A DNA stretch of 9,730 bases from Bacillota bacterium (GTDB taxonomy: Bacteria; Bacillota_E; Sulfobacillia; Sulfobacillales; JAIMBI01), in contig JAKARZ010000065.1 of the NCBI GenBank assembly GCA_021828405.1, positions 1 through 9,730 on the forward strand, given 5' to 3'. Made by a program: the position numbers and the translations under genes. Numbering within the stretch: the stretch's first letter is position 1; each line of letters opens with the position of its first letter. Below the pieces are notes generated by a model. The model made no database searches. It had not been told where the DNA came from and saw only the letters and a program-made list of their open reading frames with translations. Below, one piece after another: positions 1 through 7,339 of the stretch.

Positions 1-464
1 GCCGTACCAGGCGTCGTGTCACTCGCCGACGGGCAGCCCGGCCAGCGCCGCTGGACGGACCCGCTCCATGACCGACCCCGACTCCGCATGCTTCAACGAG
101 ATGCCATCTTCTAAGTTAGCGCGCATGGGGGGCAGTCCCCTCGGCCCCGCGTCCGACTTTGCGTTCGGGCCCTCCGCAGGGGCCCGCCGATTTTGAACGC
201 CCAGCACGTCCTGACGGGAGGTGGAAACCCCTCGAATCCCGCCAGCGGCCTCCCGGGAATCACTGGGTCTGTTCAAAGTTGCACCCGCCTCCGTGTCCAC
301 GGGGTACCTTCCGCCCGTCTCCTGTCGCCACACTGCGGAGCGCTGGCGCCGCCTCCTGCCGTCGAATGTCTCCACGGAAAACCCGGCTTCATGGCTCCAC
401 AATGGCTGTCAGATGGGAGGCGAACCCTCTCGGGCACCCACCGGGACCGGCACACCGCGAAGTT
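1..464. other. No recognisable gene; unassigned open stretch
   Basis: Nothing in these 464 bases could be assigned. The minus strand is open from 402 to 19 (127 codons), but its translation is rich in Arg, Gly and Ala, shows no motif I know, and has no clear ribosome site. In GC-rich DNA frames of this length occur by chance. The composition is vaguely like the Arg/Gly-rich tails seen downstream of TnpB-type genes, which is only an impression. The stretch lies just downstream of the broken phosphotransferase gene, so it may be debris of the same decay. Confidence 0.4.
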
Positions 465-1243
465 CTAGCCCGGGTGCCCCTCGCGGCCGCTGCGGCAGGA
501 TGCTTCGGCATCACACCATCCCAAGAGGCTCTCGCGCAGGAACGCCACGCCGGCGGCCGATTCAGCGGACAGTGCTCCGCGCGTGGCTGTGGCCAGGAAC
601 TCCACGGCGGGCCACAATGTGGCCAGCACGACCCGCCGCGCCCAGGCGTCCCCGTCGGCATGGCACAAATCCGGCCGGGATTGGAGATACTGTTCGACGG
701 CTTCGACCACGTGTCCCCGCGTCGGCAGCCCCGGGAGCGCCATGACCACGTCCACGGCCGGGTCGGCTCGCCCGACTCGCGCCCAATCGACCAGCACCAG
801 GGCCGCCTCCTCCGCGCCTGCCGCTACCAGCCAGGTCGTAGGGTTGGGGTCACCATGGACCACGTGTTCCGGCGAGGCAAACAGCTCGCGCTGCGCCACC
901 TCAGCGGCGCGGTCCCACACCTCTCGCACCGCCCGGCGGGGAACGGGCCACACCTGGAGCGCATCTCGGGCGAGCCGCTCATCCCAGGCCGGTGCCATAC
1001 GCCACCAAGGGAGCGATCCCACAGCCCGTCGCCGCCCGTCGAGGCACGTTGGGCGCACCGCCGATACCACGCCAGCTCCCGCGGGAGCACGCCGCGTTTA
1101 TTGATGATAGTGGCCCGTCACCCGAAGACTGCCCGGTGCGCCGGCCCCCGCGAGTCGGGTAGCCGAGACGAGCCCGCCGGTGGCTTCCAGGACGGGCTCG
1201 GGCCATCGTCTCCGATGCGCTCGGGGCGCGATGGCTCGCTCAC
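465..1243 (-). pseudogene. APH-fold phosphotransferase (aminoglycoside/choline kinase-like), frameshifted
   Basis: Remnant of a small-molecule kinase of the APH superfamily, which transfers the ATP gamma-phosphate to a hydroxyl of a drug or metabolite. The C-lobe is open from 1070 to 465 and shows the catalytic-loop motif HGDPNPTTW (residues 72-80 of that piece) followed by the metal-binding LVDWARVGRADP (residues 93-104). The N-lobe is spread over other frames: VSEPSRPERIGDDGP (from GTG 1243), then PVLEATGGLVSATRLAGAG, then KRGVLPRELAWYRRC, then the C-lobe frame. That needs at least three frame changes (near 1205, 1105 and 1055). GTG 1243 was chosen because two copies of GGGAGGT precede it. 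Pieced together the gene would encode about 260 residues, near the family norm. The family's conserved HxDxxxxN Asn is Thr79 here (ACC at 836-834), one base from AAC, a second sign of lost function. It diverges from the MFS gene at 1409. The substrate cannot be told. Confidence 0.62.
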
Positions 1244-1245
1244 AT

Positions 1246-1260
1246 ACCTCCCGACCTCCC
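1246..1260 (-). promoter_or_regulatory. Duplicated Shine-Dalgarno before the broken phosphotransferase
   Basis: Reading the minus strand, GGGAGGT occurs twice in succession, at 1260-1254 and 1252-1246, ahead of GTG at 1243-1241. The distal copy has about ten bases of spacing to the start and the proximal copy only two. This decides the start of the phosphotransferase remnant and suggests the gene was once well translated. Confidence 0.45.
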
Positions 1261-1408
1261 GACCCACGGCCGCTAACACCTGGTGGTAGCGGAGTGCCAC
1301 TCGACACCGGGACCATAACACTCGGCGCCTTTGGTGCGCACGGATTGGCCTCGAGGACCATGGGCGCGCTGGCAGCGTACCGCTATCGTCGGCGGTGGAG
1401 GTGGCCGC

Positions 1409-2647
1409 GTGGGACTTTTGGTGAAGTACCGGGGATTCCGCGCCTTGTGGACGGGACAGCTCCTGTCGCAGATGGGCAACGCCGTATTTCTCATCATGGG
1501 GTTGTGGGAGATTCAGCTTCGCCAGCCCGTGCTGCTTGCCGGGGCGGGGCTGGCGATGACCATCCCGGCCGGGCTCGCCGTGTTTGGCGGGGTGTACGTG
1601 GACCGCATGGATCCCCGCCGCCTCATGCTATGGACCGACATCCTGCGTGGCGCGGCCGTGGCGCTGGGCTTGGTCATTCTCATGGTGCCGGGCAGCCTCG
1701 TGGCGGTCATCATTGCCCTGTTGGGTATCAACAGTCTCGGCACCGCATTGTTTGGGCCAGCCGAAAGCGTCCTCATCCCCTGGCTGGTTGTGCCGGAGGA
1801 TCTGGCCGGTGCCAACGGCCTCTACTCACTCACGTCTCAGCTGGCCAGCACCGTGGGGTCGGCTCTCGGAGGCGCGGCCATCGTGGCGCTGGGCGTAGCG
1901 GTGGTGTTTGGGCTGGACCTCGCCTCCTTCTGGCTGTCCGCGCTGGCCATCCTGCTCATGATGCGCACCGTGACCGCACGGCCGCGCGGCACCGCCACCG
2001 GGGCGCCCATCCGTCCAGGGTTCTGGCGCGAACTGGTGTCCGGCTTTCGGGTGCTCAAGACCTTACCGGGGCTCGTTCAGCTGATACCGCTTGCGGTGGC
2101 GGCCAATTTTGCTGGCGTCGCGGCCTTCACGATGTTTCCCTACTGGGTACGCACCCAGTTGCACGCGGGTGCCTTGTCGTTTGGCCTGATCGACGCGAGC
2201 TTCGCCGCGGGATTGGTGGTGGGGAGCTTGTCGGTCGCCGCGTTTCGGCGGTGGCCGCTTCGCTCCGTCAGCGCGGCGGCGTTTGGGCTGCAGAGTCTCT
2301 TGCTTGGAGTGTTTGCGCTAACCACCGGGCCGATGTGGGCGGCAGTGTGGCTCTTTGTGGCCGGCGCGTCAAACGGGGTGGGCAATGCCCTGCTGTTCAC
2401 TCTGTTTCAGCGACTCGTGCCGGACGAAGTTCGCGGTCGAGTGTTTGGCATGCTGTTTTCGTTGATCACCATGGCCAACCCGTTGGGGGCCCTCGCGGCG
2501 GGCGCGTTTTTGTACGTGCTGCCGGTCTGGTGGGCATGGGCGCTGATGGCGCTGACGGGCTTCGGGCTCACGGCCGGCATCCTGACATGGCTGCCCCATA
2601 ACGTCGACGAGATGCCCGACGCGGCCGGGGCGTCGGCGGACGCGTGA
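1409..2647 (+). CDS. MFS exporter, DHA3/MFS_3-like (12 helices)
   Basis: Inner-membrane major facilitator, probably a proton-driven drug or metabolite exporter of the DHA3 (MefA/EntS-like) group; the substrate cannot be inferred. The product is 412 residues, normal for the family. It opens with the typical segment YRGFRALWTGQLLSQMGNA (7-25). The loop 2-3 motif GGVYVDRMDPRRLM is at 60-73. FGPAESVLIPWLVVPEDLAGANGLYS (115-140) is the usual DHA3 signature. The equivalent C-half motif LVPDEVRGRVFGML is at 336-349. Hydrophobic segments alternate throughout, in a 6+6 pattern with a charged central loop near 188-218. GTG 1409 was chosen over more upstream starts because GGTGGAGGTGG lies just before it and the upstream 26 codons look non-coding; GTG 1421 is an alternative. 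The frame is intact. It is monocistronic and diverges from a broken phosphotransferase, a pairing that would suit a former resistance locus (inference). Confidence 0.9.
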   Translation: MGLLVKYRGFRALWTGQLLSQMGNAVFLIMGLWEIQLRQPVLLAGAGLAMTIPAGLAVFGGVYVDRMDPRRLMLWTDILRGAAVALGLVILMVPGSLVAVIIALLGINSLGTALFGPAESVLIPWLVVPEDLAGANGLYSLTSQLASTVGSALGGAAIVALGVAVVFGLDLASFWLSALAILLMMRTVTARPRGTATGAPIRPGFWRELVSGFRVLKTLPGLVQLIPLAVAANFAGVAAFTMFPYWVRTQLHAGALSFGLIDASFAAGLVVGSLSVAAFRRWPLRSVSAAAFGLQSLLLGVFALTTGPMWAAVWLFVAGASNGVGNALLFTLFQRLVPDEVRGRVFGMLFSLITMANPLGALAAGAFLYVLPVWWAWALMALTGFGLTAGILTWLPHNVDEMPDAAGASADA

Positions 2648-2674
2648 CGCGGCTCGGCGCACCGCCCGCGTGAT

Positions 2675-2707
2675 GGGCCCTGGGAGTTGAGTTCATGACC
2701 AGGGGCC
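2675..2707. terminator. Imperfect inverted repeat after the MFS gene
   Basis: GGCCCTGG at 2676-2683 pairs with CCAGGGGCC at 2699-2707 with one bulged G, leaving a 15-base loop. It starts 28 bases after the MFS stop codon. There is no T run on either side, so an intrinsic terminator is only possible, not shown. It could equally be the first member of the hairpin cluster that follows. Confidence 0.3.
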
Positions 2708-2731
2708 TCCTGTCCCCCAGGCCGAGCTCCC

Positions 2732-2793
2732 CGGAGCGTTTCGCTCCGTCTAAAGCCGCCTCGTCTTGAGGCTATTCGGGAGTCGACTTCCCG
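2732..2793. repeat. Three consecutive stem-loops
   Basis: Three inverted repeats follow each other within 62 bases. CGGAGCG/CGCTCCG at 2732-2748 is a perfect 7-bp stem with a TTT loop. GCCTC/GAGGC at 2758-2772 has a 5-bp stem and 5-base loop. CGGGA/TCCCG at 2777-2793 has a 5-bp stem and contains the palindrome GTCGAC in its loop region. Spacers are only 9 and 4 bases. No T tract follows on either strand. The regular arrangement resembles a structured RNA or the end of a mobile element more than a single terminator. No gene is recognised around it. Confidence 0.5.
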
Positions 2794-3259
2794 GCTGACA
2801 GACGGTCTTGGCGTTCGAAGCCCCAAACTCTTCGGCCGACCAGCCGCTCTTGGTCCCGCCACCCCGGCCTCCTATCTATCGCTTATGTTCACAAATTTTT
2901 CGAAAGGAGTCTGGTCCCCTCGGGCGGCGCTGCGCGAGCCGGCCCGGCATCGGCGCCCGCTCCGCTGTGTTCCACGATGCCCGGCCGCGAGAGGGAGCGG
3001 CTGGTCGACACCATTACCGCAGGCCAGCGGCCCCCCCCGCCCCACAGTGCGACCCTCTGCTACAATCGGCGGGGAGATGATGTTTTTGGCGAGGCGCTCC
3101 CAGGACGTCGAGACTGAAGCCCTCGCCTGTCGGCGCCGCCTTGTGCAGGAGCTTGGGGGTGCTGTTGCGCCAGGAAGGCTCGCGTGCATCGCACCAGGCC
3201 GCTTGGCGGCCCAGCCGTCGGTCGTTACGCGGGCAGTGGGATGGGCGCAGGCCGCCATC

Positions 3260-3298
3260 GGCTCCCACTCGGGAGCCGGTTCTCCTCCAGCGGGAGGA
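3260..3298. repeat. Two adjacent perfect tetraloop hairpins
   Basis: GGCTCCC/GGGAGCC at 3260-3277 forms a perfect 7-bp stem around ACTC. Five bases later TCCTCC/GGAGGA at 3283-3298 forms a perfect 6-bp stem around AGCG. The pair sits inside the gap upstream of yfbR, roughly 280 bases before its start, so it is not placed as a leader attenuator of that gene unless the transcript starts far upstream. Paired hairpins of this kind are common at the right ends of IS200/IS605-type elements, which is one possible reading. Confidence 0.45.
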
Positions 3299-3579
3299 CA
3301 GCTCCTTAGCAGCGGCGTGGCCCGAACCGGCGAGGCGATGGCTATCGAGGGAAAATCATCGGCGCGGTTTCAGGACCTGTCCGGTGAGAGCGCTCCCCGC
3401 CGCAATCACCAATCCCTCGCTGGCCTCCAGCCGCGGGCGGTGGTGACGCGCCTGCCGGACCCTTGTCGGCTATTCCAACGCCGTTCGATAGGCCGAGCGC
3501 ACAAGGGGGGTTCCAGAGTATTCTCCAGCGCGCGAGGGCACGGTACATGCCCAACAACGGAGAAAGAAGGGAGCGTGGC

Positions 3580-4203
3580 ATGACCAGTCCTTTTTTGGCC
3601 TATGTGTACCGCCTCCAATACATCCAGCGGTGGAGCCTGATGCGCAACACGCATCCCGAGAATGTGGCGGAGCACTCATTTCACGTAGCGGTGCTGGCGC
3701 ATGCGCTCTGCACCATTGCCCACACGGTGTATGGCAGAGACGTGCCAACGGCGGACGTGGTCACGGCTGCCCTGTTTCACGACGCGGCCGAAGTGCTGAC
3801 CGGGGACATTCCCACCCCGGTGAAGCACCACAACGCAGACATCTTGCGCCACTTCCGCGAGATTGAGTATGAGGCGGCAACCCAGCTCACGGAGATGGTC
3901 CCCGCTGCCCTGCGTCCCGCATACGCCCCATGGCTGGCGACCCTCCCAGATGGCGTGCAGATGTGGGTCAAGGCGGCCGACCGCCTCGACGCCTATTTGA
4001 AATGTTCGTTGGAGGTGATGGCGGGCAACCGCGAATTTGTGGTAGCGAAGGAACAGTGCGGCGCTGTGCTGGCCGCCATGAATATGCCGGAAGTCGCATA
4101 CTTTCTCGACACGTTCGCCGAGGCCTTTGAACAAACCCTGGACGAGATCAGTGCGGCCCGTCAGGCGGACATGCCCCGCGACTCCGGCGCACGGCATCCC
4201 TGA
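3580..4203 (+). CDS. yfbR: YfbR-type HD-domain 5'-deoxynucleotidase
   Basis: Cytoplasmic metal-dependent phosphohydrolase that removes the 5'-phosphate from deoxyribonucleoside monophosphates, a step of nucleotide salvage and pool control. The 207-residue product matches the length of E. coli YfbR (199) and aligns with it from end to end as I recall that sequence. Shared blocks are INRWPLMRN-like IQRWSLMRN (15-23), ENVAEHSFHVA (27-37), LFHDAAEVLTGDIPTPVK (65-82), VKAADRLDAYLKC (130-142), AGNREF (148-153) and LDEIS (187-191). The metal ligands of the family are present: His32, His67, Asp68 and Asp134, as are Arg17, Glu71 and Asp76 that line the substrate site. ATG 3580 was chosen because AGAAAGAAGGGAG (3562-3574) precedes it and the upstream codons do not resemble the family. 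The gene is intact and stands alone, with long spacers on both sides. Reduced activity or altered specificity cannot be judged from sequence. Confidence 0.95.
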   Translation: MTSPFLAYVYRLQYIQRWSLMRNTHPENVAEHSFHVAVLAHALCTIAHTVYGRDVPTADVVTAALFHDAAEVLTGDIPTPVKHHNADILRHFREIEYEAATQLTEMVPAALRPAYAPWLATLPDGVQMWVKAADRLDAYLKCSLEVMAGNREFVVAKEQCGAVLAAMNMPEVAYFLDTFAEAFEQTLDEISAARQADMPRDSGARHP

Positions 4204-4245
4204 GTGCCCTCGCACCCGACCGGGACACCGCGCGGCCGGACCAAT

Positions 4246-4262
4246 CCGTCGTCCGCCGACGG
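4246..4262. terminator. Hairpin after yfbR
   Basis: CCGTCG at 4246-4251 and CGACGG at 4257-4262 form a perfect 6-bp stem with a TCCGC loop, 43 bases after the yfbR stop. Position suits transcription termination, but no T run follows, so a canonical Rho-independent terminator is not shown. Confidence 0.35.
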
Positions 4263-4633
4263 CGGCCCGGACAGCCCCTCTGCCACCGCCAGGGCCGTCG
4301 CCGTCCCGTCCATATTCAAAAGACTCGGTCCATCTGCTCGCCTGGCACAAAGGGTAACCGCCGACGTCGGCAAGTCAAGGCAACCCCCTCATCGAGGAGC
4401 CAAGCGTTGCGGAACCGAGCCGAGTCAGCGGTTGACCGTGCCCCACCCAGTCCTGCGGGATTTGGTAGCCGGCCTGCTGGACAGGCCACAGACTAACGAA
4501 CCAGGCGTCCCGGTCGAGACCACGCCACTGAACGCGTCGGCGCCTGGGGAGTCCTGGCCCGAGCGCCGTGCGCCACCTGTGGCCCCGCCCCCGCCCACTC
4601 ATCGGGCCTAAAGCGTCGGGCGATCGCGAGCGC

Positions 4634-4662
4634 TTGACGAAAGGGGGCCCGAAAGGTAGAAG
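4634..4662 (+). promoter_or_regulatory. Possible sigma-A type promoter upstream of the S10 gene
   Basis: TTGACG (five of six matches to the -35 consensus) at 4634-4639 is followed after exactly 17 bases by TAGAAG (four of six matches to the -10 consensus) at 4657-4662. It would give a leader of about 160 bases before ATG 4828. Such matches arise by chance, and a closer promoter may exist. Confidence 0.25.
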
Positions 4663-4827
4663 GGAGACGGGTACGTGACGCCGGCTGGGCGTGGCCCCTA
4701 GGGCGCCCCACTTAGCACGGTGCCGCCGCATGCGATCGCCTGAAACCTCAAGGGCGGCGCGCCACACAACCCAGCCACGAATGACCATACACGTTCCCCC
4801 ATTTGAACATAGAGGGAGACGACGTTC

Positions 4828-6333
4828 ATGACCGAGCAGGCGAGCGAAGCCACTGCCCAGGACAAGAAAGAACGTTCCGTAAACGCGACTGACGGCGCCG
4901 TGCGCCCCGAACCCGCGGACGAGCTTGTGACAACCCATCACGTACTCACGACCCGGACCGGTTCTCTGAGCTACAGCGCCACGGCCGGCCGAGTGGTTCT
5001 CCGCGAGGAGGTCAAGGAGGACGGCAAGTGGACCGGGTTCCGCGCCAAGGCGGAGATGTTCATGACCGCCTATGTGCTGGACGGGGCGGACCCGAAGACC
5101 CGACCGGTGACGTTCGCGTTCAACGGCGGTCCCGGGTCGTCGAGCGTTTGGCTCCACTTGGGCCTTCTGGGCCCGCGGCGCGTGCTCATGGGCGATGCGG
5201 GCGCGCTGGCCCCGCCGCCGTGGGGGTTGGGTGACAACGCCGAGACACTGTTGGCGGTGACCGACCTCGTGTTCATCGACCCTGTAACGACCGGCTATTC
5301 CCGGGTTGTGGAAGGCGGCAAGGCGGATGAATATCACGGGTTCCAACGGGATCTTGAGTCGGTCGGGGCACTGATTCGGCTCTGGACGTCGCGCAACGGA
5401 CGGTGGCTGTCGCCCAAGTTCCTCGCCGGCGAATCGTACGGGACGATTCGTGCGAGCGCTTTGGCCGACCACCTCCAACAACGCTACGGCCTGTTCCCCA
5501 ACGGCGTCATGCTGATCTCGTCCGTGATCGACCAGGGCACGATCCGCTTTACCGAGGGCAACGACCAGCCGACGGCGCTTTACCTTCCCACGTACGCGGC
5601 GCTGGCCCACTACCATGGGCGGCACGGCAACCGGTCGCTCGCGGACGTGCGGGCGGAGGCAGAAGAATTGGCCGCCCGGGACTACCCGTGGGCTCTCAGC
5701 CGCGGCTCCCGGCTGACCCCGGGTGAGCGGGCGGACATGGTGCGACGCTTGGCGGCAGTGACCGGCCTGTCCGAGGCGTACGTGGACCGGGTGGATCTCC
5801 GAATCGAGCATCAGCGCTTCTTCCGGGAACTGCTGCGCGACCGGGGCCAGGTGATTGGACGACTGGACGGCCGGTTCGTCGGCTACGAGCCCGACAACGC
5901 CAGCGAGCGGTCGTCCCACGACCCGAGCAACGTCGCTATCCACGGCCCCTACGCGGCCGCGTTCAACCACTATGTCCGCCAAGAGCTTGGCTACGAGTCC
6001 GACTTGCCGTACGAAATCCTGACCGGCCGCGTGCGGCCGTGGAGCTATGCCGAATTCGAGGGGCGCGCCGTGAGCATCTCGTCCATGCTTGGCCAGGCAA
6101 TGCGCCACAACCCGCATCTCAGGGTGCACGTGGCATGCGGATACTACGACGGGGCCACACCGTACTTTGCCGCCGAGCACGCCTTTGCGCATGTGGCCAT
6201 TCCCGAGCACCTTAGGGCCAACATCGAGATGCGATACTATGAGGCGGGCCACATGACATATGTTCACGAGCCGAGCCGCCTTCAGCAGAGCGCCGATCTG
6301 GCCGCGTTCGTCCGGCAGGCTGCGGGAAGCTAG
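4828..6333 (+). CDS. S10 family serine carboxypeptidase-like peptidase
   Basis: Alpha/beta-hydrolase of the serine carboxypeptidase family S10 (bacterial COG2939 type), expected to cleave C-terminal residues from peptides. The 501-residue product has all key elements in order: the oxyanion-hole segment FNGGPGSSSVW (98-108), FIDPVTTGYS (149-158), the nucleophile elbow GESYG with Ser203, the acid GYYDGATPYFAAE with Asp441, and the base YEAGHMTYVHEP with His475. Length is typical. The N-terminus (about 45 residues) is hydrophilic and charged, with no signal peptide or membrane segment, so the enzyme is predicted to stay in the cytoplasm, unlike the vacuolar or secreted eukaryotic members. ATG 4828 was chosen because GAGGGAGA (4812-4819) lies at good spacing. 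The gene is intact and has no co-directional partner nearby. It ends about 135 bases from the tail of a broken, convergent MFS gene. Exact substrate is unknown. Confidence 0.93.
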   Translation: MTEQASEATAQDKKERSVNATDGAVRPEPADELVTTHHVLTTRTGSLSYSATAGRVVLREEVKEDGKWTGFRAKAEMFMTAYVLDGADPKTRPVTFAFNGGPGSSSVWLHLGLLGPRRVLMGDAGALAPPPWGLGDNAETLLAVTDLVFIDPVTTGYSRVVEGGKADEYHGFQRDLESVGALIRLWTSRNGRWLSPKFLAGESYGTIRASALADHLQQRYGLFPNGVMLISSVIDQGTIRFTEGNDQPTALYLPTYAALAHYHGRHGNRSLADVRAEAEELAARDYPWALSRGSRLTPGERADMVRRLAAVTGLSEAYVDRVDLRIEHQRFFRELLRDRGQVIGRLDGRFVGYEPDNASERSSHDPSNVAIHGPYAAAFNHYVRQELGYESDLPYEILTGRVRPWSYAEFEGRAVSISSMLGQAMRHNPHLRVHVACGYYDGATPYFAAEHAFAHVAIPEHLRANIEMRYYEAGHMTYVHEPSRLQQSADLAAFVRQAAGS

Positions 6334-6357
6334 CACCCTAGCGACGCACGGGCATGG

Positions 6358-6374
6358 GCCCCAAGTCTCGGGGC
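6358..6374. terminator. Short hairpin after the S10 gene
   Basis: GCCCC at 6358-6362 pairs with GGGGC at 6370-6374 around a 7-base loop, 25 bases after the S10 stop codon. There is no T run. It lies between two convergent units, so it could serve either strand, but the stem is short. Confidence 0.25.
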
Positions 6375-6468
6375 GGCACGGTCTCTTCGGCAAGCCGATG
6401 AGCCTCGACCGCCCCCCGGACGTCGCCGCTGCCGACGCTGGGCTGGATCCACGTCGCACTCCCGGCGC

Positions 6469-7339
6469 TCATGATGCGCGCGGATGCAAGGCACAAATCG
6501 GCCGCACCGCCATCGGCAGCGCTCGAACGACAAAGAGGACGCCAATCGCGGTTATGACGCCCCAATGCGCCGACGCCGCCCCTCACGCCCACCGTGGCGA
6601 CGAGGGCGCCGAGACCGGTCAGCGCTCTCGATAGACGGTCAGAACCGTCGCCACCGCATACGCGATATCCACGGCAACCAGGGCCGGGAGAAGGGGACGG
6701 AGGGCGCGGTCGCTTTAGCGGCCGTGAGGTCCTCGGCCAATGCCCGATGCGCGGAGACCCGACCGCCCCGGGCCGAAGGATGACCATTCGGGATGCAGGT
6801 CCACGGGATCAGCAGGATGGGATCCAGGAAGGACGCAGAGTTTGCCGAAAGCAGCAGTCCGCTGGCGTTGTGTGCCAGCGCTGTCGCCAGCAGGGGCCGA
6901 CGATGGTGGTCAACGTGTAGGCGCTCGTGAGCCCCGCCGAGGCATGCCCCGCGCTATCCAAACATCAGCGGCACCATGCGTGTCTGCACGGTCTGCCGTG
7001 CCTTGGCGCCAACCCCCACCAGAAAGCTTACCGTGTACAGCGCGACCGTGTGAGCCAAGCCGAGTGCAACCCCAATGGCAGCACCGTGCTGACGCCGGCC
7101 CGGAATACGAGCACCCGCACCATCAGCGCCCGAGACCCCATTCGATCCGCGACGAGGCCCCAGAGCGGCCGCAGCAGGGTCGAGAGCGCCTCCACACCCA
7201 CCGTGCCTGCCATCGCGAAGCTGGGCCGCGTCGTCTCGTACACCACCACCGGCATCACAATCAGGCAAAAGGCATTGCCGACGTTGTTGACCGAATTGCC
7301 GGGCGTACAGCCATGCGCCACGGCCACCACCTGGGTCAC
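6469..7339 (-). pseudogene. Second MFS exporter (DHA3/MFS_3-like), frameshifted and truncated
   Basis: Recognisable MFS pieces appear in order on the minus strand but in several frames. WLYARQF leads into NNVGNAFCLIVMPVVVYE and AMAGTVGVEALSTLLRPLWG with the loop motif LVADRMGSRALMV (about 7300-7090). The next frame holds HTVALYTVSFLVGVGAKARQ and then TVQTRMVPLMFG, ended by TAG at about 6954. Two further frames give GLTSAYTLTTIVGP and LLATALAHNASGLLLSANSA. Later pieces, LVAVDIAYAVATVLTVY and ALGVITAIGVLFVVRALP, end at TGA 6471-6469. This makes at least four frame breaks. Only about seven or eight helices are represented, so the C-terminal part is gone. The signatures match the same subfamily as the intact exporter at 1409. 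The start is uncertain: GTG 7339 is in one surviving frame, and GGGAGGG lies some 17 bases further upstream. Confidence 0.68.

Larger units (their letters stand above)
2648..3579. other. About 930-base gap without a convincing gene
   Basis: Open frames exist on both strands (for example plus 2885-3583, minus 3258-2872), but none has a recognisable domain or a good ribosome site, and they overlap each other, as expected by chance in GC-rich DNA. The stretch holds an AT-rich island at 2873-2906 that contrasts sharply with its surroundings, a run of eight C near 3031-3038, and two groups of hairpins (2675-2793 and 3260-3298). TACAAT at 3061-3066 resembles a -10 box but has no matching -35. Some translated pieces on the plus strand near 3105-3310 faintly recall the ends of TnpB-type proteins, which I could not substantiate. 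Confidence 0.5.
4204..4827. other. 624-base non-coding gap between yfbR and the S10 gene
   Basis: No gene is recognised. The minus strand is open through the whole stretch as part of a very long frame that runs antisense to the S10 gene, which I read as a shadow. The plus-strand frame 4204-4611 has no ribosome site or motif. Contents seen are the hairpin at 4246-4262 and a promoter-like pair at 4634-4662. Confidence 0.5.

Noticed and set aside
159..1289. A 376-codon plus-strand open frame
   Set aside because: It is rich in Arg, Pro and His, has no motif, and lies opposite the clear APH-fold pieces on the minus strand.
1180..2601. A 473-codon plus-strand open frame overlapping the MFS gene
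   Set aside because: It is a shadow in another frame of the MFS gene, with non-membrane, Arg/Gly/His-rich composition.
2407..2862. A minus-strand open frame with GGAGG before a GTG start
   Set aside because: The ribosome-like site is attractive, but the frame crosses the hairpin cluster and ends antisense to the MFS gene, with no recognisable product.
2700..3400. A definite TnpB gene or guide RNA
   Set aside because: The hairpins and tail-like translation are suggestive, but no RuvC-like catalytic motif or zinc-finger CxxC pair was found in any frame.
3075..3400. RNase P RNA, SRP RNA or tmRNA in the structured gap
   Set aside because: None of their conserved core sequences could be found on inspection of the plus strand.
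2885..3583. A 232-codon plus-strand open frame before yfbR
   Set aside because: No ribosome site upstream of its ATG, no domain, and biased composition. It spans two hairpin pairs and overlaps the yfbR start region.
4375..6459. A 694-codon open frame on the minus strand covering the S10 gene
   Set aside because: It is fully antisense to a gene with an intact catalytic triad, has no recognisable domain, and runs on through non-coding DNA. Long antisense frames are expected opposite GC-rich genes with strong third-position bias.
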